The notes beneath the pieces were generated by a model. That model saw only the letters and a list, made by a program, of their open reading frames with translations, was not told where the DNA came from and made no database searches. The translations under genes and the position numbers were made by a program. From Acidimicrobiales bacterium (GTDB taxonomy: Bacteria > Actinomycetota > Acidimicrobiia > Acidimicrobiales > JABEUL01): a stretch of 8,531 nucleotides of DNA. The stretch lies in assembly GCA_027451605.1 (NCBI GenBank), contig DAIDJA010000063.1:1-8531 (forward strand), given 5' to 3'. Shown one piece after another: positions 1 through 6,875 of this stretch; within the stretch, counting starts at the first letter, position 1, and every line of letters starts with the position of its first letter.

Positions 1-99
1 GTAATCGGGGGTTTCGTAGTCACCGACAGGATGCTCGAGATGTTCTCGGTAAAAAAGCCTTCACCAAAATCAAAAGATAGCTCAGAGGAAGGCAAATAA
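1..99 (+). CDS. pntA: NAD(P) transhydrogenase membrane subunit (PntA C-terminal part / PntAB), 3' end only
   Basis: Frame 1 is open from the window edge to a TAA at 97-99 and gives 32 residues. They begin VIGGFVVTDRMLEMF and end in a Lys/Ser/Glu-rich cytoplasmic tail. The GGFxVTxRML(x)MF pattern is the conserved end of the last transmembrane helix of the transhydrogenase alpha membrane domain. The gene is immediately upstream of pntB, with two bases between its stop and the pntB start, so the two are translationally coupled. The pntB ribosome binding site lies inside the last codons of this gene. Whether it is a full-length alpha subunit or the short separate PntAB subunit found in actinobacteria and Rhodospirillum cannot be decided from the fragment; I favour the latter by lineage. 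Confidence 0.85.
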   Translation, partial: VIGGFVVTDRMLEMFSVKKPSPKSKDSSEEGK

Positions 100-101
100 G
101 A

Positions 102-1499
102 ATGTTTGCAGTCACTTTTACTATTGAAACCGCCATACGTGTTGCCTACCTTGTTGCCGCAGTCTGTTTTATTCTCGCCCTTAAAGGTTTAACTTCACCT
201 AAATCCGCCAGGCGCGGAAACATAATCGGTGCTGTCGGAATGTTAATCGCCGTGATCATGACTTTTACTCACGGCATTCATAACCTTATATATATTATCG
301 CCGCAATTGCAGTCGGAGTAATTGTTGGTATACCCGCCGCACGACTTGTCAAAATGACCGCCATGCCGCAAATGGTAGCGATATTCAACGGAGTTGGCGG
401 AGGGGCGGCCGCGCTGGTGTCGTATTCGGAATTTATCCACGTCTCAGATCCTCATCAATTTGCGGTTTATCAAATTGTTGAAGTTCTGCTTGGCGTAATA
501 GTCGGCTGCATCTCCTTTGCAGGATCTGCGATTGCGTTTGGAAAGTTGCAGGAGTTGATGACCGGAAGACCGATCACTTATCCATTCCAACAAGTTATAA
601 ACGCGGTTGTCGCGGGTGGAATTGTGGTTTTGGCCATTGTTGTTATAGCTTCACCGTCCACTTCGTTTTTGCTTGTGATATCCATCCTGGCTCTTATCTT
701 CGGAATCGCCTTTGTGCTTCCGATTGGCGGAGCCGATGTCCCTGTACTAATCTCTCTTTTAAACTCCTTCACCGGGCTCGCCGTTGCAGCATCCGGATTT
801 GCCATTAACAACACTCTTTTGGTTGTAGCGGGTACCCTAGTCGGAGCATCGGGAACACTCTTAACTCAAATGATGTCAAAGGCAATGGGAAGATCCTTGC
901 CCAATATTTTATTTTCGGCTTTTGGATCTGTCGTTACCGCAGCTTCCGAAACAGGCGGTGAGGTTCGCCCGGTAAGATCCTCCACGCCTGACGATTTGGC
1001 AGTACTTTTAGCCTATGCCCGAAAGGTTGTAATTGTCCCGGGTTACGGTCTGGCGGTTGCTCAAGCCCAACATACAATTCGTGAACTTTCCGATGAACTA
1101 AAAAAACGCGGTGTCGAGGTATTTTATGCAATTCACCCCGTTGCGGGAAGAATGCCGGGTCATATGAATGTGCTGCTTGCTGAAGCGAACGTTCCCTATG
1201 ACGAGTTGAAAGAGATGGACGAAGCAAATCCCGAGTTTTCAACCACGGACGTGGCATTGGTGGTAGGGGCTAACGACGTTGTTAATCCTGCAGCCCATGA
1301 CTCTCCCGGATCACCCATTTACGGAATGCCTATACTCCACGTAGATGATGCAAATGCCGTTATATTTTTGAAAAGATCGATGAGACCGGGATTTGCGGGA
1401 ATTGAAAATGAACTTCTGTATAATCCCAAAACAACATTGCTATTCGGGGACGCCAAGGATTCGCTTACAAAGCTTGTCTCAGCCGTTAAGGCCCTTTAA
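102..1499 (+). CDS. pntB: NAD(P) transhydrogenase subunit beta
   Basis: PntB carries the NADP(H)-binding domain (dIII) and much of the membrane domain (dII) of the proton-translocating transhydrogenase, which moves hydride between NADH and NADP+ using the proton gradient. The 465-residue product has the usual length. Residues 8-280 form about eight to nine hydrophobic helices. Residues 305-465 are dIII: the nucleotide loop GYGLAVAQAQ (314-323), then HPVAGRMPGHMNVLLAEA (345-362), GANDVVNPAA (389-398) and KRSM..GFAGIENEL (424-438). In the helix equivalent to the one bearing E. coli beta-His91 the sequence is MVAIFNGVGGG (91-101), with Asn96 at the His position, as I recall for mycobacterial PntB. 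The ATG start has a strong Shine-Dalgarno (AGAGGAAGG, 84-92) nine bases upstream, within the preceding gene. The annotation is secure. Confidence 0.97.
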   Translation: MFAVTFTIETAIRVAYLVAAVCFILALKGLTSPKSARRGNIIGAVGMLIAVIMTFTHGIHNLIYIIAAIAVGVIVGIPAARLVKMTAMPQMVAIFNGVGGGAAALVSYSEFIHVSDPHQFAVYQIVEVLLGVIVGCISFAGSAIAFGKLQELMTGRPITYPFQQVINAVVAGGIVVLAIVVIASPSTSFLLVISILALIFGIAFVLPIGGADVPVLISLLNSFTGLAVAASGFAINNTLLVVAGTLVGASGTLLTQMMSKAMGRSLPNILFSAFGSVVTAASETGGEVRPVRSSTPDDLAVLLAYARKVVIVPGYGLAVAQAQHTIRELSDELKKRGVEVFYAIHPVAGRMPGHMNVLLAEANVPYDELKEMDEANPEFSTTDVALVVGANDVVNPAAHDSPGSPIYGMPILHVDDANAVIFLKRSMRPGFAGIENELLYNPKTTLLFGDAKDSLTKLVSAVKAL

Positions 1500-1546
1500 C
1501 CTGCATTCTAAATTTTAAAAGTAGGTCCGTATTTTTAAGGGCTTTT
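1491..1546 (+). terminator. Possible weak terminator after pntB
   Basis: GCCCTT (1491-1496, the last pntB codons) can pair with AAGGGC (1537-1542), which is followed by TTTT. Inside the loop, AAAA (1517-1520) can pair with TTTT (1533-1536). The outer loop is about 40 bases and the stem is short, so this is weak support. The position, between two genes that converge, is where a terminator is expected. Confidence 0.2.
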
Positions 1547-1607
1547 AACTGTATAGTCATCTCAAAGCGCGATAAAGATAACGGACCCGGATTTAAGCAA
1601 AATGAGT
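1500..1607. other. Convergent intergenic region with long-spaced inverted repeat
   Basis: This 108-bp gap separates the 3' ends of pntB (plus) and the PIN-TRAM gene (minus). It has no open frame of note. A 7-bp inverted repeat, GGTCCGT (1524-1530) and ACGGACC (1581-1587), spans 64 bp. It overlaps the possible pntB terminator in a way that would make the two foldings compete. Either strand could fold it, so a shared bidirectional 3'-end structure is possible but unproven. Confidence 0.35.
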
Positions 1608-2627
1608 TTAGGTAGCAACTTTTGCGAATACTAACAGACCCTGGGTAGTTCTTCTGCTCTGAATCACCTCGACGAAGACATCTTTTTTACCGAGCATGTG
1701 ACTTGAATCATTTACCACTACCATGTCGCCGTCTTCCAAGAATCCCACAGTTTGTCCGTCTTGAGTACCACGCTTAACCAAATCAACCTTAAGTTTTTCG
1801 CCTACAAAATGCTCGGGTGCCATCTCGTTAGCTAAAGTACTAATATCAGTAAACAAAATGTTGTCTTTTTGAGCCAGTTCTATCACTTTGGGATCTGAAG
1901 TTATAAGCCGTAACTTGAGTTTGCCAGCCAAAACGACTAATTTTTCTCCGAATACTTCAGTTTCAAGCACCGAACTCTCGGCAATCGTTAATGCGGAAAG
2001 TTTATCCCTAACATAATCCAAGATTTCCAAACTCTTATTTGCCCTCCGGGATATAGCCGGATCACTGGATTCGGCCAAAAGTTTAAGTTCATCTAATACA
2101 AACCTTGGAACAACAATTTCAGACGACAACATACTGTTTTTGATTAATACCCAAACAGTTCTGTCCATTGTGGCTGACAGATCGAGCATTACCGCATTGG
2201 GATCAATTTCTTCCGGGTCGATGTCTTTTGCCAGGCGCTTGGTAAGACCAATGACATTTGAAACTTGTGTTGCTTTTGCCGAACCGACTCTTAGTCCAAT
2301 ATATGAAAATGTCCAAGCAATGATACCGGCAACCGGTAATGCGTAGTTTCTTCTTAAAAGCAGTATTAGCGGTGTGTCAATAGCAGCGGCAAAAACCAAT
2401 CCGGTCGTTGCCAAAACGGATGCGCCCAAAATTTCAGCAGCAGGGACTTCTTTAAGTTTTCGAACCGTATCACCCACCCCTCTGATTATTATTCGACCTA
2501 ATATCCCGCCGATTAAATATCCGGCCAATACGCATATTGAAACTGCCAAGAGTCTATCAACAGAAGAATAGTCAAAAGTGTTTGCGATGTCATCGCCGAT
2601 CACTACTCCGGCAAAAACCAACAACAT
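1608..2627 (-). CDS. Membrane-anchored PIN-TRAM domain protein, YacL-like
   Basis: The product (339 residues) has the architecture of the Bacillus YacL family: N-terminal hydrophobic helices (about 1-12, 26-48, 66-92 and 96-112), a PIN nuclease-like domain (about 146-268) and a C-terminal TRAM RNA-binding domain (about 273-339, with VGFLEDGDMVVV and a GLLVFAK end). YacL relatives are thought to be membrane-linked ribonucleases or RNA-binding proteins. PIN acidic residues Asp149 (MLDLS), Glu180 (VLDEL) and Asp245 (ITSD) are present. The EVDxKLV aspartate is not: the text reads EVFGEKLV, and the usual LDTS motif has become LDLS. I chose the ATG at 2627 because GGAAGG (2635-2640) sits seven bases upstream; a TTG at 2651 would add eight residues. 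It lies 42 bp downstream of the kinase gene on the same strand, so the two probably form one transcript. Confidence 0.85.
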   Translation of the reverse strand: MLLVFAGVVIGDDIANTFDYSSVDRLLAVSICVLAGYLIGGILGRIIIRGVGDTVRKLKEVPAAEILGASVLATTGLVFAAAIDTPLILLLRRNYALPVAGIIAWTFSYIGLRVGSAKATQVSNVIGLTKRLAKDIDPEEIDPNAVMLDLSATMDRTVWVLIKNSMLSSEIVVPRFVLDELKLLAESSDPAISRRANKSLEILDYVRDKLSALTIAESSVLETEVFGEKLVVLAGKLKLRLITSDPKVIELAQKDNILFTDISTLANEMAPEHFVGEKLKVDLVKRGTQDGQTVGFLEDGDMVVVNDSSHMLGKKDVFVEVIQSRRTTQGLLVFAKVAT

Positions 2628-2634
2628 CCTTAAG

Positions 2635-2640
2635 CCTTCC
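2635..2640 (-). promoter_or_regulatory. Shine-Dalgarno of the PIN-TRAM gene
   Basis: The minus strand reads GGAAGG, then seven bases, then ATG at 2627. This spacing is near ideal and favours the ATG over the TTG at 2651, whose nearest GGAG is twelve bases away. Confidence 0.6.
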
Positions 2641-2669
2641 AGAAATAACAACTTACTAAGACACTCCGA

Positions 2670-4658
2670 TCATTTTGTATATAAGGTAATGCTACTACCG
2701 ATTACCACAGATGTACCAGCGGGTGGGTTTGTCGTATAGGCAACAGCATTAGAACCTACGGGCCCGTAAGTAGCTGAGATGGCCAGACCGGCGTTTGTCA
2801 AAGCTGAGCTGGCCTGAGTTACAGTCATCCCATTTACACTCGGAACTTTTACATATTGAGGTCCGATAGATTCTGTGATTGTGATTGTAGTACCTCTTGG
2901 GACCTGCTGGCCGGCCGGAGGAGTGGTTGAAATAACCAGTCCGGAGTTTACCGTAGTTGAATAGACCTGAGTTACCTGATAATTGAGGGCTAGATTTTTA
3001 AGGTCGGATTCGGCCTGAGCCAATGGCAAATTCTGCAGATTCTGTATCGTCCTGGGGGCAGGACCCGCAGAAACAATCAAGTTAACAACATTGCCCGGTT
3101 GATAACTACCGCTTGTGGGACTCGTAGAAATTACGGTTTGAGTCGGCACGGTCTCAGAATACTGAGTTGTAACCTTATAGGTAAATTTTAATCTCGACAG
3201 CTGAGCTTCCACGACTGAAACTGAGCCTCCGTCCATATTCATAGGTAGCTCAACCGGAAACGGGCCTTTTGAAACGACGAAAGATACAGATTGATTTGGG
3301 TCTTCTCGGGACTGCGGTGGAGGATACTGAGATACAACATATCCTGACGGAATCGTATTTGAATAGACTTGTTTACTAATTTTACCGATAAGTTTTTCGT
3401 TTTTAAGCTCAATTTTTGCGGCAGTAACGCTTTGATTGTATAGATTTGGAACGCTTTGAGAAGCTATTACATAATTATTTGTCTCATAGATTATCCCTGC
3501 AATCAGTGCCAAAATAATAACTACCGCAAGTAGGAACGGCCACTTTTTATGCCTCTTATCGACTCTGAGAGCAGGAGGCTCTTTGTCCTTCCAATCCGGT
3601 CCGATAGATAGCTCTTCGGCTGCTTCAATATCATCGGAATTGGTTTGATTTAAATCATCTTCAGGGACTTTTATAAGAGTAATGTCACTGTCGCTCTTTT
3701 CGCCGTTTTGATTCAGTTTTAATGCGGTTACTCCCTGAGATGAAGTAACTTCACTTAAGGTCAACCTTGCCGCTCCTGCCTCACCGGACAAAACTTTGGT
3801 AGGTACAAGGGGCAAAAACTTCGGCGATTCAAGTGATTTTGCAAGTTTTTCCATTCCCTTTACCAACTGCTTGGCTGATATTCTGCCTTCCTTTTCGGGA
3901 ATCGTCGCCAAAAACACAAGCTCTTCTAACGGACCTAGCTTTTCATTTGCGGGAAGCTTAACATCTATTCTGTTGGTTAGGGTAGTTAAAGGGCTGTCGC
4001 CCTGAAACGGAATCGAACCGGTAAGCATTTCATATAAAACCAGACCAAGTGAATAAACGTCTGACTTGCCGTCAAGATCTATGCCCTTTGCCTGTTCCGG
4101 GGAAGCGTATTTGGCAGTCCCCAAAATGGAGCCTATCGGCTCTGTCCAACCGGCCTGGGAGAGAGCTCTGGCAAGTCCAAAATCACCTATTACCACTCCA
4201 CACTTGCTGTCGAAAAGAATATTGGCAGGTTTAATATCCCTATGGATAAAGTTTTTCTCATGGGCGTGCTGCAAACCTCTAGCAGCCTGAATTCCCACAA
4301 ACAAAACCTGGGAATAGCTTAGTTCCTGTTTCGAATCGATAATGGACTTTAAAGTCCCACCCGTTAAAAGTTCGGTCACTAAAAAAGGCTTTGCTTCAAA
4401 AGTTCCCCAGTCATAAACGGGAATAATATTTGGATGTATTAAAGACGAAGTGGCCCTTGATTCAAGCAAAAATCTTCTCATAAATCCCGCTTCATATAGA
4501 AGCTGCGGGTGTAAGAGCTTGACTGCAACGGGTCTATCTTTTTTAAGATCACGTGCGGCAACAACCACCGATGAACCGCCTGAACCTACGAATCCCTCAA
4601 CGGCATATCTGCCGTTGATTTCTTTGCCGATAAGGTCATTTGAGTGCACTAATACCAC
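2670..4658 (-). CDS. PASTA-domain Ser/Thr protein kinase (PknB/PrkC type)
   Basis: This 662-residue protein is a receptor-like kinase. The cytoplasmic kinase domain (about 18-275) has a glycine-rich loop FVGSGGSSVV (23-32), catalytic Lys47 in VAVK, helix-C Glu66, HRD (139-141) with Lys143 and Asn146, DFG (159-161), a Ser/Thr-containing activation loop and SPE (186-188). These indicate an active RD kinase. A charged, Ser/Asp-rich juxtamembrane linker (about 280-370) leads to one transmembrane helix (373-391). The outside part holds four PASTA repeats (about 400-466, 467-533, 534-600 and 601-662), domains known to bind peptidoglycan fragments or lipid II. The start is GTG at 4658 with no Shine-Dalgarno; a second in-frame GTG lies at 4649. 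In many actinobacteria pknB sits with pstP, rodA, pbpA and pknA; none is visible here. Its only same-strand partner is the PIN-TRAM gene. Confidence 0.93.
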   Translation of the reverse strand: MVLVHSNDLIGKEINGRYAVEGFVGSGGSSVVVAARDLKKDRPVAVKLLHPQLLYEAGFMRRFLLESRATSSLIHPNIIPVYDWGTFEAKPFLVTELLTGGTLKSIIDSKQELSYSQVLFVGIQAARGLQHAHEKNFIHRDIKPANILFDSKCGVVIGDFGLARALSQAGWTEPIGSILGTAKYASPEQAKGIDLDGKSDVYSLGLVLYEMLTGSIPFQGDSPLTTLTNRIDVKLPANEKLGPLEELVFLATIPEKEGRISAKQLVKGMEKLAKSLESPKFLPLVPTKVLSGEAGAARLTLSEVTSSQGVTALKLNQNGEKSDSDITLIKVPEDDLNQTNSDDIEAAEELSIGPDWKDKEPPALRVDKRHKKWPFLLAVVIILALIAGIIYETNNYVIASQSVPNLYNQSVTAAKIELKNEKLIGKISKQVYSNTIPSGYVVSQYPPPQSREDPNQSVSFVVSKGPFPVELPMNMDGGSVSVVEAQLSRLKFTYKVTTQYSETVPTQTVISTSPTSGSYQPGNVVNLIVSAGPAPRTIQNLQNLPLAQAESDLKNLALNYQVTQVYSTTVNSGLVISTTPPAGQQVPRGTTITITESIGPQYVKVPSVNGMTVTQASSALTNAGLAISATYGPVGSNAVAYTTNPPAGTSVVIGSSITLYTK

Positions 4659-4786
4659 ATTTTATAGAATATCGCTATTTTTGGTGATTTTTATGTCTTA
4701 AATCAAAATAATAAAGTATCAAAATTAACAAAAAACTATATACATCTGTCACTTCTAAATAAACATGACGGTCAAAATGTCAGTTT

Positions 4787-4812
4787 AAATTTGAGTTTTA
4801 AAACTAAAATTT
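4787..4812. repeat. 26-bp AT-rich imperfect palindrome
   Basis: The core AGTTTTAAAACT (4794-4805) is a perfect 12-bp palindrome. Beyond one mismatched pair (G4793/A4806) the symmetry continues with AAATTT on both sides (4787-4792 and 4807-4812), so 12 of 13 pairs match. It could be an operator for a dimeric regulator or an AU-rich hairpin. It covers the stop codon of the possible small minus-strand gene. Confidence 0.5.
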
Positions 4813-4980
4813 CCAAAAACCAAAGTTCAATAATAAAATGGCAAAGCAAGTTATCGGCACACTGAACATAATGAAACCGTTCCCATTAAAGCCATGAACT
4901 TTACTTTCAAAAATAATTTCTTTGGGCATTTTAATTGAATTACGTCGATAATTAGGAAACTTAATTCTGATCAAAGTCAT
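4804..4980 (-). CDS. Possible small membrane protein (58 residues)
   Basis: I do not recognise this product. An uninterrupted frame runs from ATG at 4980 to TAG at 4804-4806. Residues 1-30 are polar and basic (it begins MTLIRIKFPNYRRNSIKMPK), and residues 36-53 form a hydrophobic segment (FIMFSVPITCFAILLLNF) ending FGFWKF, as in a single-pass small membrane protein. An internal ATG at 4929 would give 41 residues. The ribosome binding site is poor, with only AGG eight bases before the start. The AT-rich base composition favours hydrophobic and lysine/asparagine codons by chance, so this may be a random frame. In its favour, it fills about half of an otherwise unusually long gap, and its stop lies in a palindrome that could form a 3' hairpin. 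Confidence 0.3.
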   Translation of the reverse strand: MTLIRIKFPNYRRNSIKMPKEIIFESKVHGFNGNGFIMFSVPITCFAILLLNFGFWKF

Positions 4981-5008
4981 TAGCTGAACCTAAAAGTTCA
5001 ATTATTAA

Positions 5009-5016
5009 TATAAGAT
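5009..5016 (+). promoter_or_regulatory. Possible -10 element, leaderless start of the membrane protein gene
   Basis: TAAGAT (5011-5016, TANNNT type), overlapping TATAAG (5009-5014), lies seven bases before the ATG at 5024. A transcript from it would begin at or next to the start codon. No Shine-Dalgarno is visible, in keeping with a leaderless mRNA. No clear -35 is seen. Confidence 0.3.
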
Positions 5017-5023
5017 ATTAAAC

Positions 5024-5401
5024 ATGAAAAATACCCGGTGGCTTGACAGAAGTCAGCCACAGACTCTTTACATTTCGGTAATAATAGCCTATATCGATGT
5101 AGTCTTTACGGTACTTGATATGTTCTCCGGTACACAGGGATTGCCATTTGTCTTTATTTTGTTTATCTTTATTGTACCCCTTCTTCAGGGTGTCGCCGCT
5201 TTCGGAATTGCCAACAATAATCTAAAGATGTGGCTTCTGGCAGTTGCCCTAAGTATATTGAATTTTGTGTTGATATTTTATATTTACGCTATATATTCCT
5301 TTTTTCCGGTTGGAGTTTTAACACTTATCGTAGATATTGCCATGTTGATTCTACTCATTCATCCAATGTCCAGAACCTATGTTAAAATTTGGTTTAGATA
5401 A
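5024..5401 (+). CDS. Unrecognised four-helix membrane protein
   Basis: I cannot name this 125-residue protein. A short polar start (MKNTRWLDRSQPQTL) is followed by four hydrophobic stretches, about residues 14-32, 40-63, 69-88 and 94-112, and a basic C-terminus (SRTYVKIWFR). With both ends positively charged and an even number of helices, N-in/C-in topology is likely. No catalytic or metal motif is visible. It lies 43 bp upstream of the MaoC-like gene on the same strand, so the two may be co-transcribed, and it diverges from the kinase. The ATG has no Shine-Dalgarno, while a -10-like TAAGAT sits seven bases before it, suggesting a leaderless start. Codon use resembles its neighbours, and the long helix pattern makes a false frame unlikely. 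Confidence 0.75.
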   Translation: MKNTRWLDRSQPQTLYISVIIAYIDVVFTVLDMFSGTQGLPFVFILFIFIVPLLQGVAAFGIANNNLKMWLLAVALSILNFVLIFYIYAIYSFFPVGVLTLIVDIAMLILLIHPMSRTYVKIWFR

Positions 5402-5444
5402 CTAAAATTTAGCTTTAACAACTTAGAAATACGAGGACAACAGC

Positions 5445-5906
5445 ATGCCTGAAATAGTAACCATTCAAGGAATAACTGACTTATTTAACAGAGTGGGACA
5501 GCCACTCGGGGAAAGCGACTATATTCAAGTCACTCAGGATACTATTGATCAGTTTGCAAAAGCCACCGGAGATTATCAGTGGATTCACGTCGATCCCGAA
5601 CGGGCCAAGAGTGGTCCCTTTGGAGACACGATTGCCCACGGCTACCTTACCTTGTCTTTGGCTCCGGTATTGCTCGCAAGTTTTTTGAAAGTAGAAGGAG
5701 TGTCTTTTGGAATAAATTACGGTACAAATAAAGTTCGCTTCCCCTCACCGGTACTCGTTAATTCAAAGGTAAAGGCCAAAGCTCTATTAAAGGCGGTCGA
5801 AGAGGTACAGGGGGGCGCCCAGGCTGTTCTGGAAGTAACTTTTGTAATTGACGGAAAAGATAAGCCGGCCTGTGTTGCCGAAGTTGTCTACAGATATTAC
5901 GAATAA
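5445..5906 (+). CDS. MaoC-like (R)-specific enoyl-CoA hydratase / 3-hydroxyacyl dehydratase
   Basis: The 153-residue product is a single hot-dog-fold hydratase. The hydratase-2 signature ATGDYQWIHVDPERA (40-54) supplies the likely catalytic Asp43 and His48, and is followed by GPFGDTIAHGYLTLSL (57-72) and INYGTNKVRFPSPV (90-103). This pattern closely resembles mycobacterial Rv0130 (HtdZ) and its relatives, which hydrate trans-2-enoyl-CoA to (R)-3-hydroxyacyl-CoA. The physiological substrate here is unknown; fatty-acid turnover is an inference. The ATG has a good GAGGA (5433-5437) seven bases upstream, unlike the upstream gene. Its 3' end converges on the rluD-like gene with only 21 bp between stop codons and no clear terminator. 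Confidence 0.92.
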   Translation: MPEIVTIQGITDLFNRVGQPLGESDYIQVTQDTIDQFAKATGDYQWIHVDPERAKSGPFGDTIAHGYLTLSLAPVLLASFLKVEGVSFGINYGTNKVRFPSPVLVNSKVKAKALLKAVEEVQGGAQAVLEVTFVIDGKDKPACVAEVVYRYYE

Positions 5907-5927
5907 AATTTAAAACAAAAGATCAAG

Positions 5928-6875
5928 TTATCTTCCACTTTTCAAAAGCCTTAATATAGAAAGTACAGATTCGAAATCATCGGGAAGTTCACTTTCAACA
6001 ACAATATCTTTAGCGGTGACGGGGTGTTCAAAACAAAGTTGCGAGGCATGGAGCATAGGACGAGTTAGGACAATTTTTCCGTATTTAAGCTTCTGACCGT
6101 ATAACTTGTCTCCCAGGACTGCGTGGTCCAATTCACTGAAATGAACTCGTATCTGATGAGTCCTCCCAGTTTCCAAATCAACTTCAACAAAACTACACGA
6201 CAATTCACCTGCAAAAGTTTCAAGTACTTTAAAATGTGTAACAGCGGGCTTGCCATTTTCAACTACCGCCATCTTAATCTTATTTGTTAAAGATCTTCCG
6301 ATAGGTGCTTCAATCTTGCCGAACTTATCCTTAAAGGTTCCAATTACTATTGCATGATACTTTCTTTTGATCAGGTGATCTTTTACCGCTACCTTCAGTT
6401 TCTCGTACGCCTGAGCCCGTTTGGCTATCACCATAAGGCCTGTCGTATCCTTATCTAGCCTGTGAACAATCCCAGGACGGAAACTTTCACCCACCTCTTT
6501 CATTTGAGGGTATTTATGGATAAGTTGGGAAACGAGTGTTTTTGTCAGATCATTTTTTGATCCAAGTGAGCTGGGATGGACAACTAATCCGGCTGGTTTG
6601 TCGATTACCAGTATATGTTCATCTTCAAATACCACCTTAAAGGTAATAGTCGGATTAGGTAATAGTTCGCCCTGAGAGATAAGTTCTGTTAAGTCACATG
6701 AGATTAGGTCGTCGGTCTTTACCCTAAAAGATTTGGTTGAAATTATCTTGCCGTTAACTTCAATTTCACCTGACTCAATTTTTAATATGATCTTTTCGCG
6801 GTTTATATTTGTCAATATAGCCAAGGCTTTGTCTAGACGCTCACCGTTTAAAACTTGAGATACCCTATAGTTCAT
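5928..6875 (-). CDS. rluD: RluA/RluD-family pseudouridine synthase
   Basis: This enzyme isomerises uridine to pseudouridine, in rRNA if the RluD assignment holds. The 315 residues comprise an N-terminal S4 RNA-binding domain (about 12-62: GERLDKALA...IESGEIEVNGKI) and the catalytic domain (about 80-300). Key motifs are VIDKPAGLVVHP (90-101), the catalytic loop HRLDKDTTG (138-146) with Asp141, RKYHAIVIG (171-179) and GRTHQIRVH (237-245). I chose ATG 6875 because [18 protein letters not shown] matches how family members begin. A TTG at 6893 would add six residues, and neither has a clear Shine-Dalgarno. The start overlaps the end of lspA by 11 bp, so translation is probably coupled. The exact rRNA position modified cannot be read from sequence alone; RluD rather than RluA/C is inferred from the S4 domain and neighbours. 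Confidence 0.92.
   Translation of the reverse strand: MNYRVSQVLNGERLDKALAILTNINREKIILKIESGEIEVNGKIISTKSFRVKTDDLISCDLTELISQGELLPNPTITFKVVFEDEHILVIDKPAGLVVHPSSLGSKNDLTKTLVSQLIHKYPQMKEVGESFRPGIVHRLDKDTTGLMVIAKRAQAYEKLKVAVKDHLIKRKYHAIVIGTFKDKFGKIEAPIGRSLTNKIKMAVVENGKPAVTHFKVLETFAGELSCSFVEVDLETGRTHQIRVHFSELDHAVLGDKLYGQKLKYGKIVLTRPMLHASQLCFEHPVTAKDIVVESELPDDFESVLSILRLLKSGR

Larger units (their letters stand above)
4659..5023. other. Large AT-rich divergent intergenic region
   Basis: This 365-bp region separates the kinase (minus) and a membrane protein gene (plus), so it should carry both promoters. It holds a possible 58-codon minus-strand frame (4980-4804), a 26-bp AT palindrome (4787-4812), three copies of AAAGTTCA (4822-4829, 4895-4902 inverted, 4993-5000), and one TGTCACTT (4747-4754) matching the ileS/dksA promoter motif at 8240-8247. 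On the minus strand, TATTCT (4666-4671) and TATAAA (4661-4666) lie just before the kinase GTG codons. No RNA gene or riboswitch was recognised. Confidence 0.6.

Noticed and set aside
934..1257. Minus-strand 107-codon frame inside pntB
   Set aside because: It is antisense to the conserved NADP-binding domain of PntB and has no recognisable family; a shadow frame.
4049..4290. Two plus-strand frames within the kinase gene
   Set aside because: They lie antisense to the conserved DFG/SPE region of the kinase and show no family features.
4838..4897. 19-residue plus-strand frame starting at ATG 4838
   Set aside because: Too short, no Shine-Dalgarno, and antisense to the longer candidate frame.
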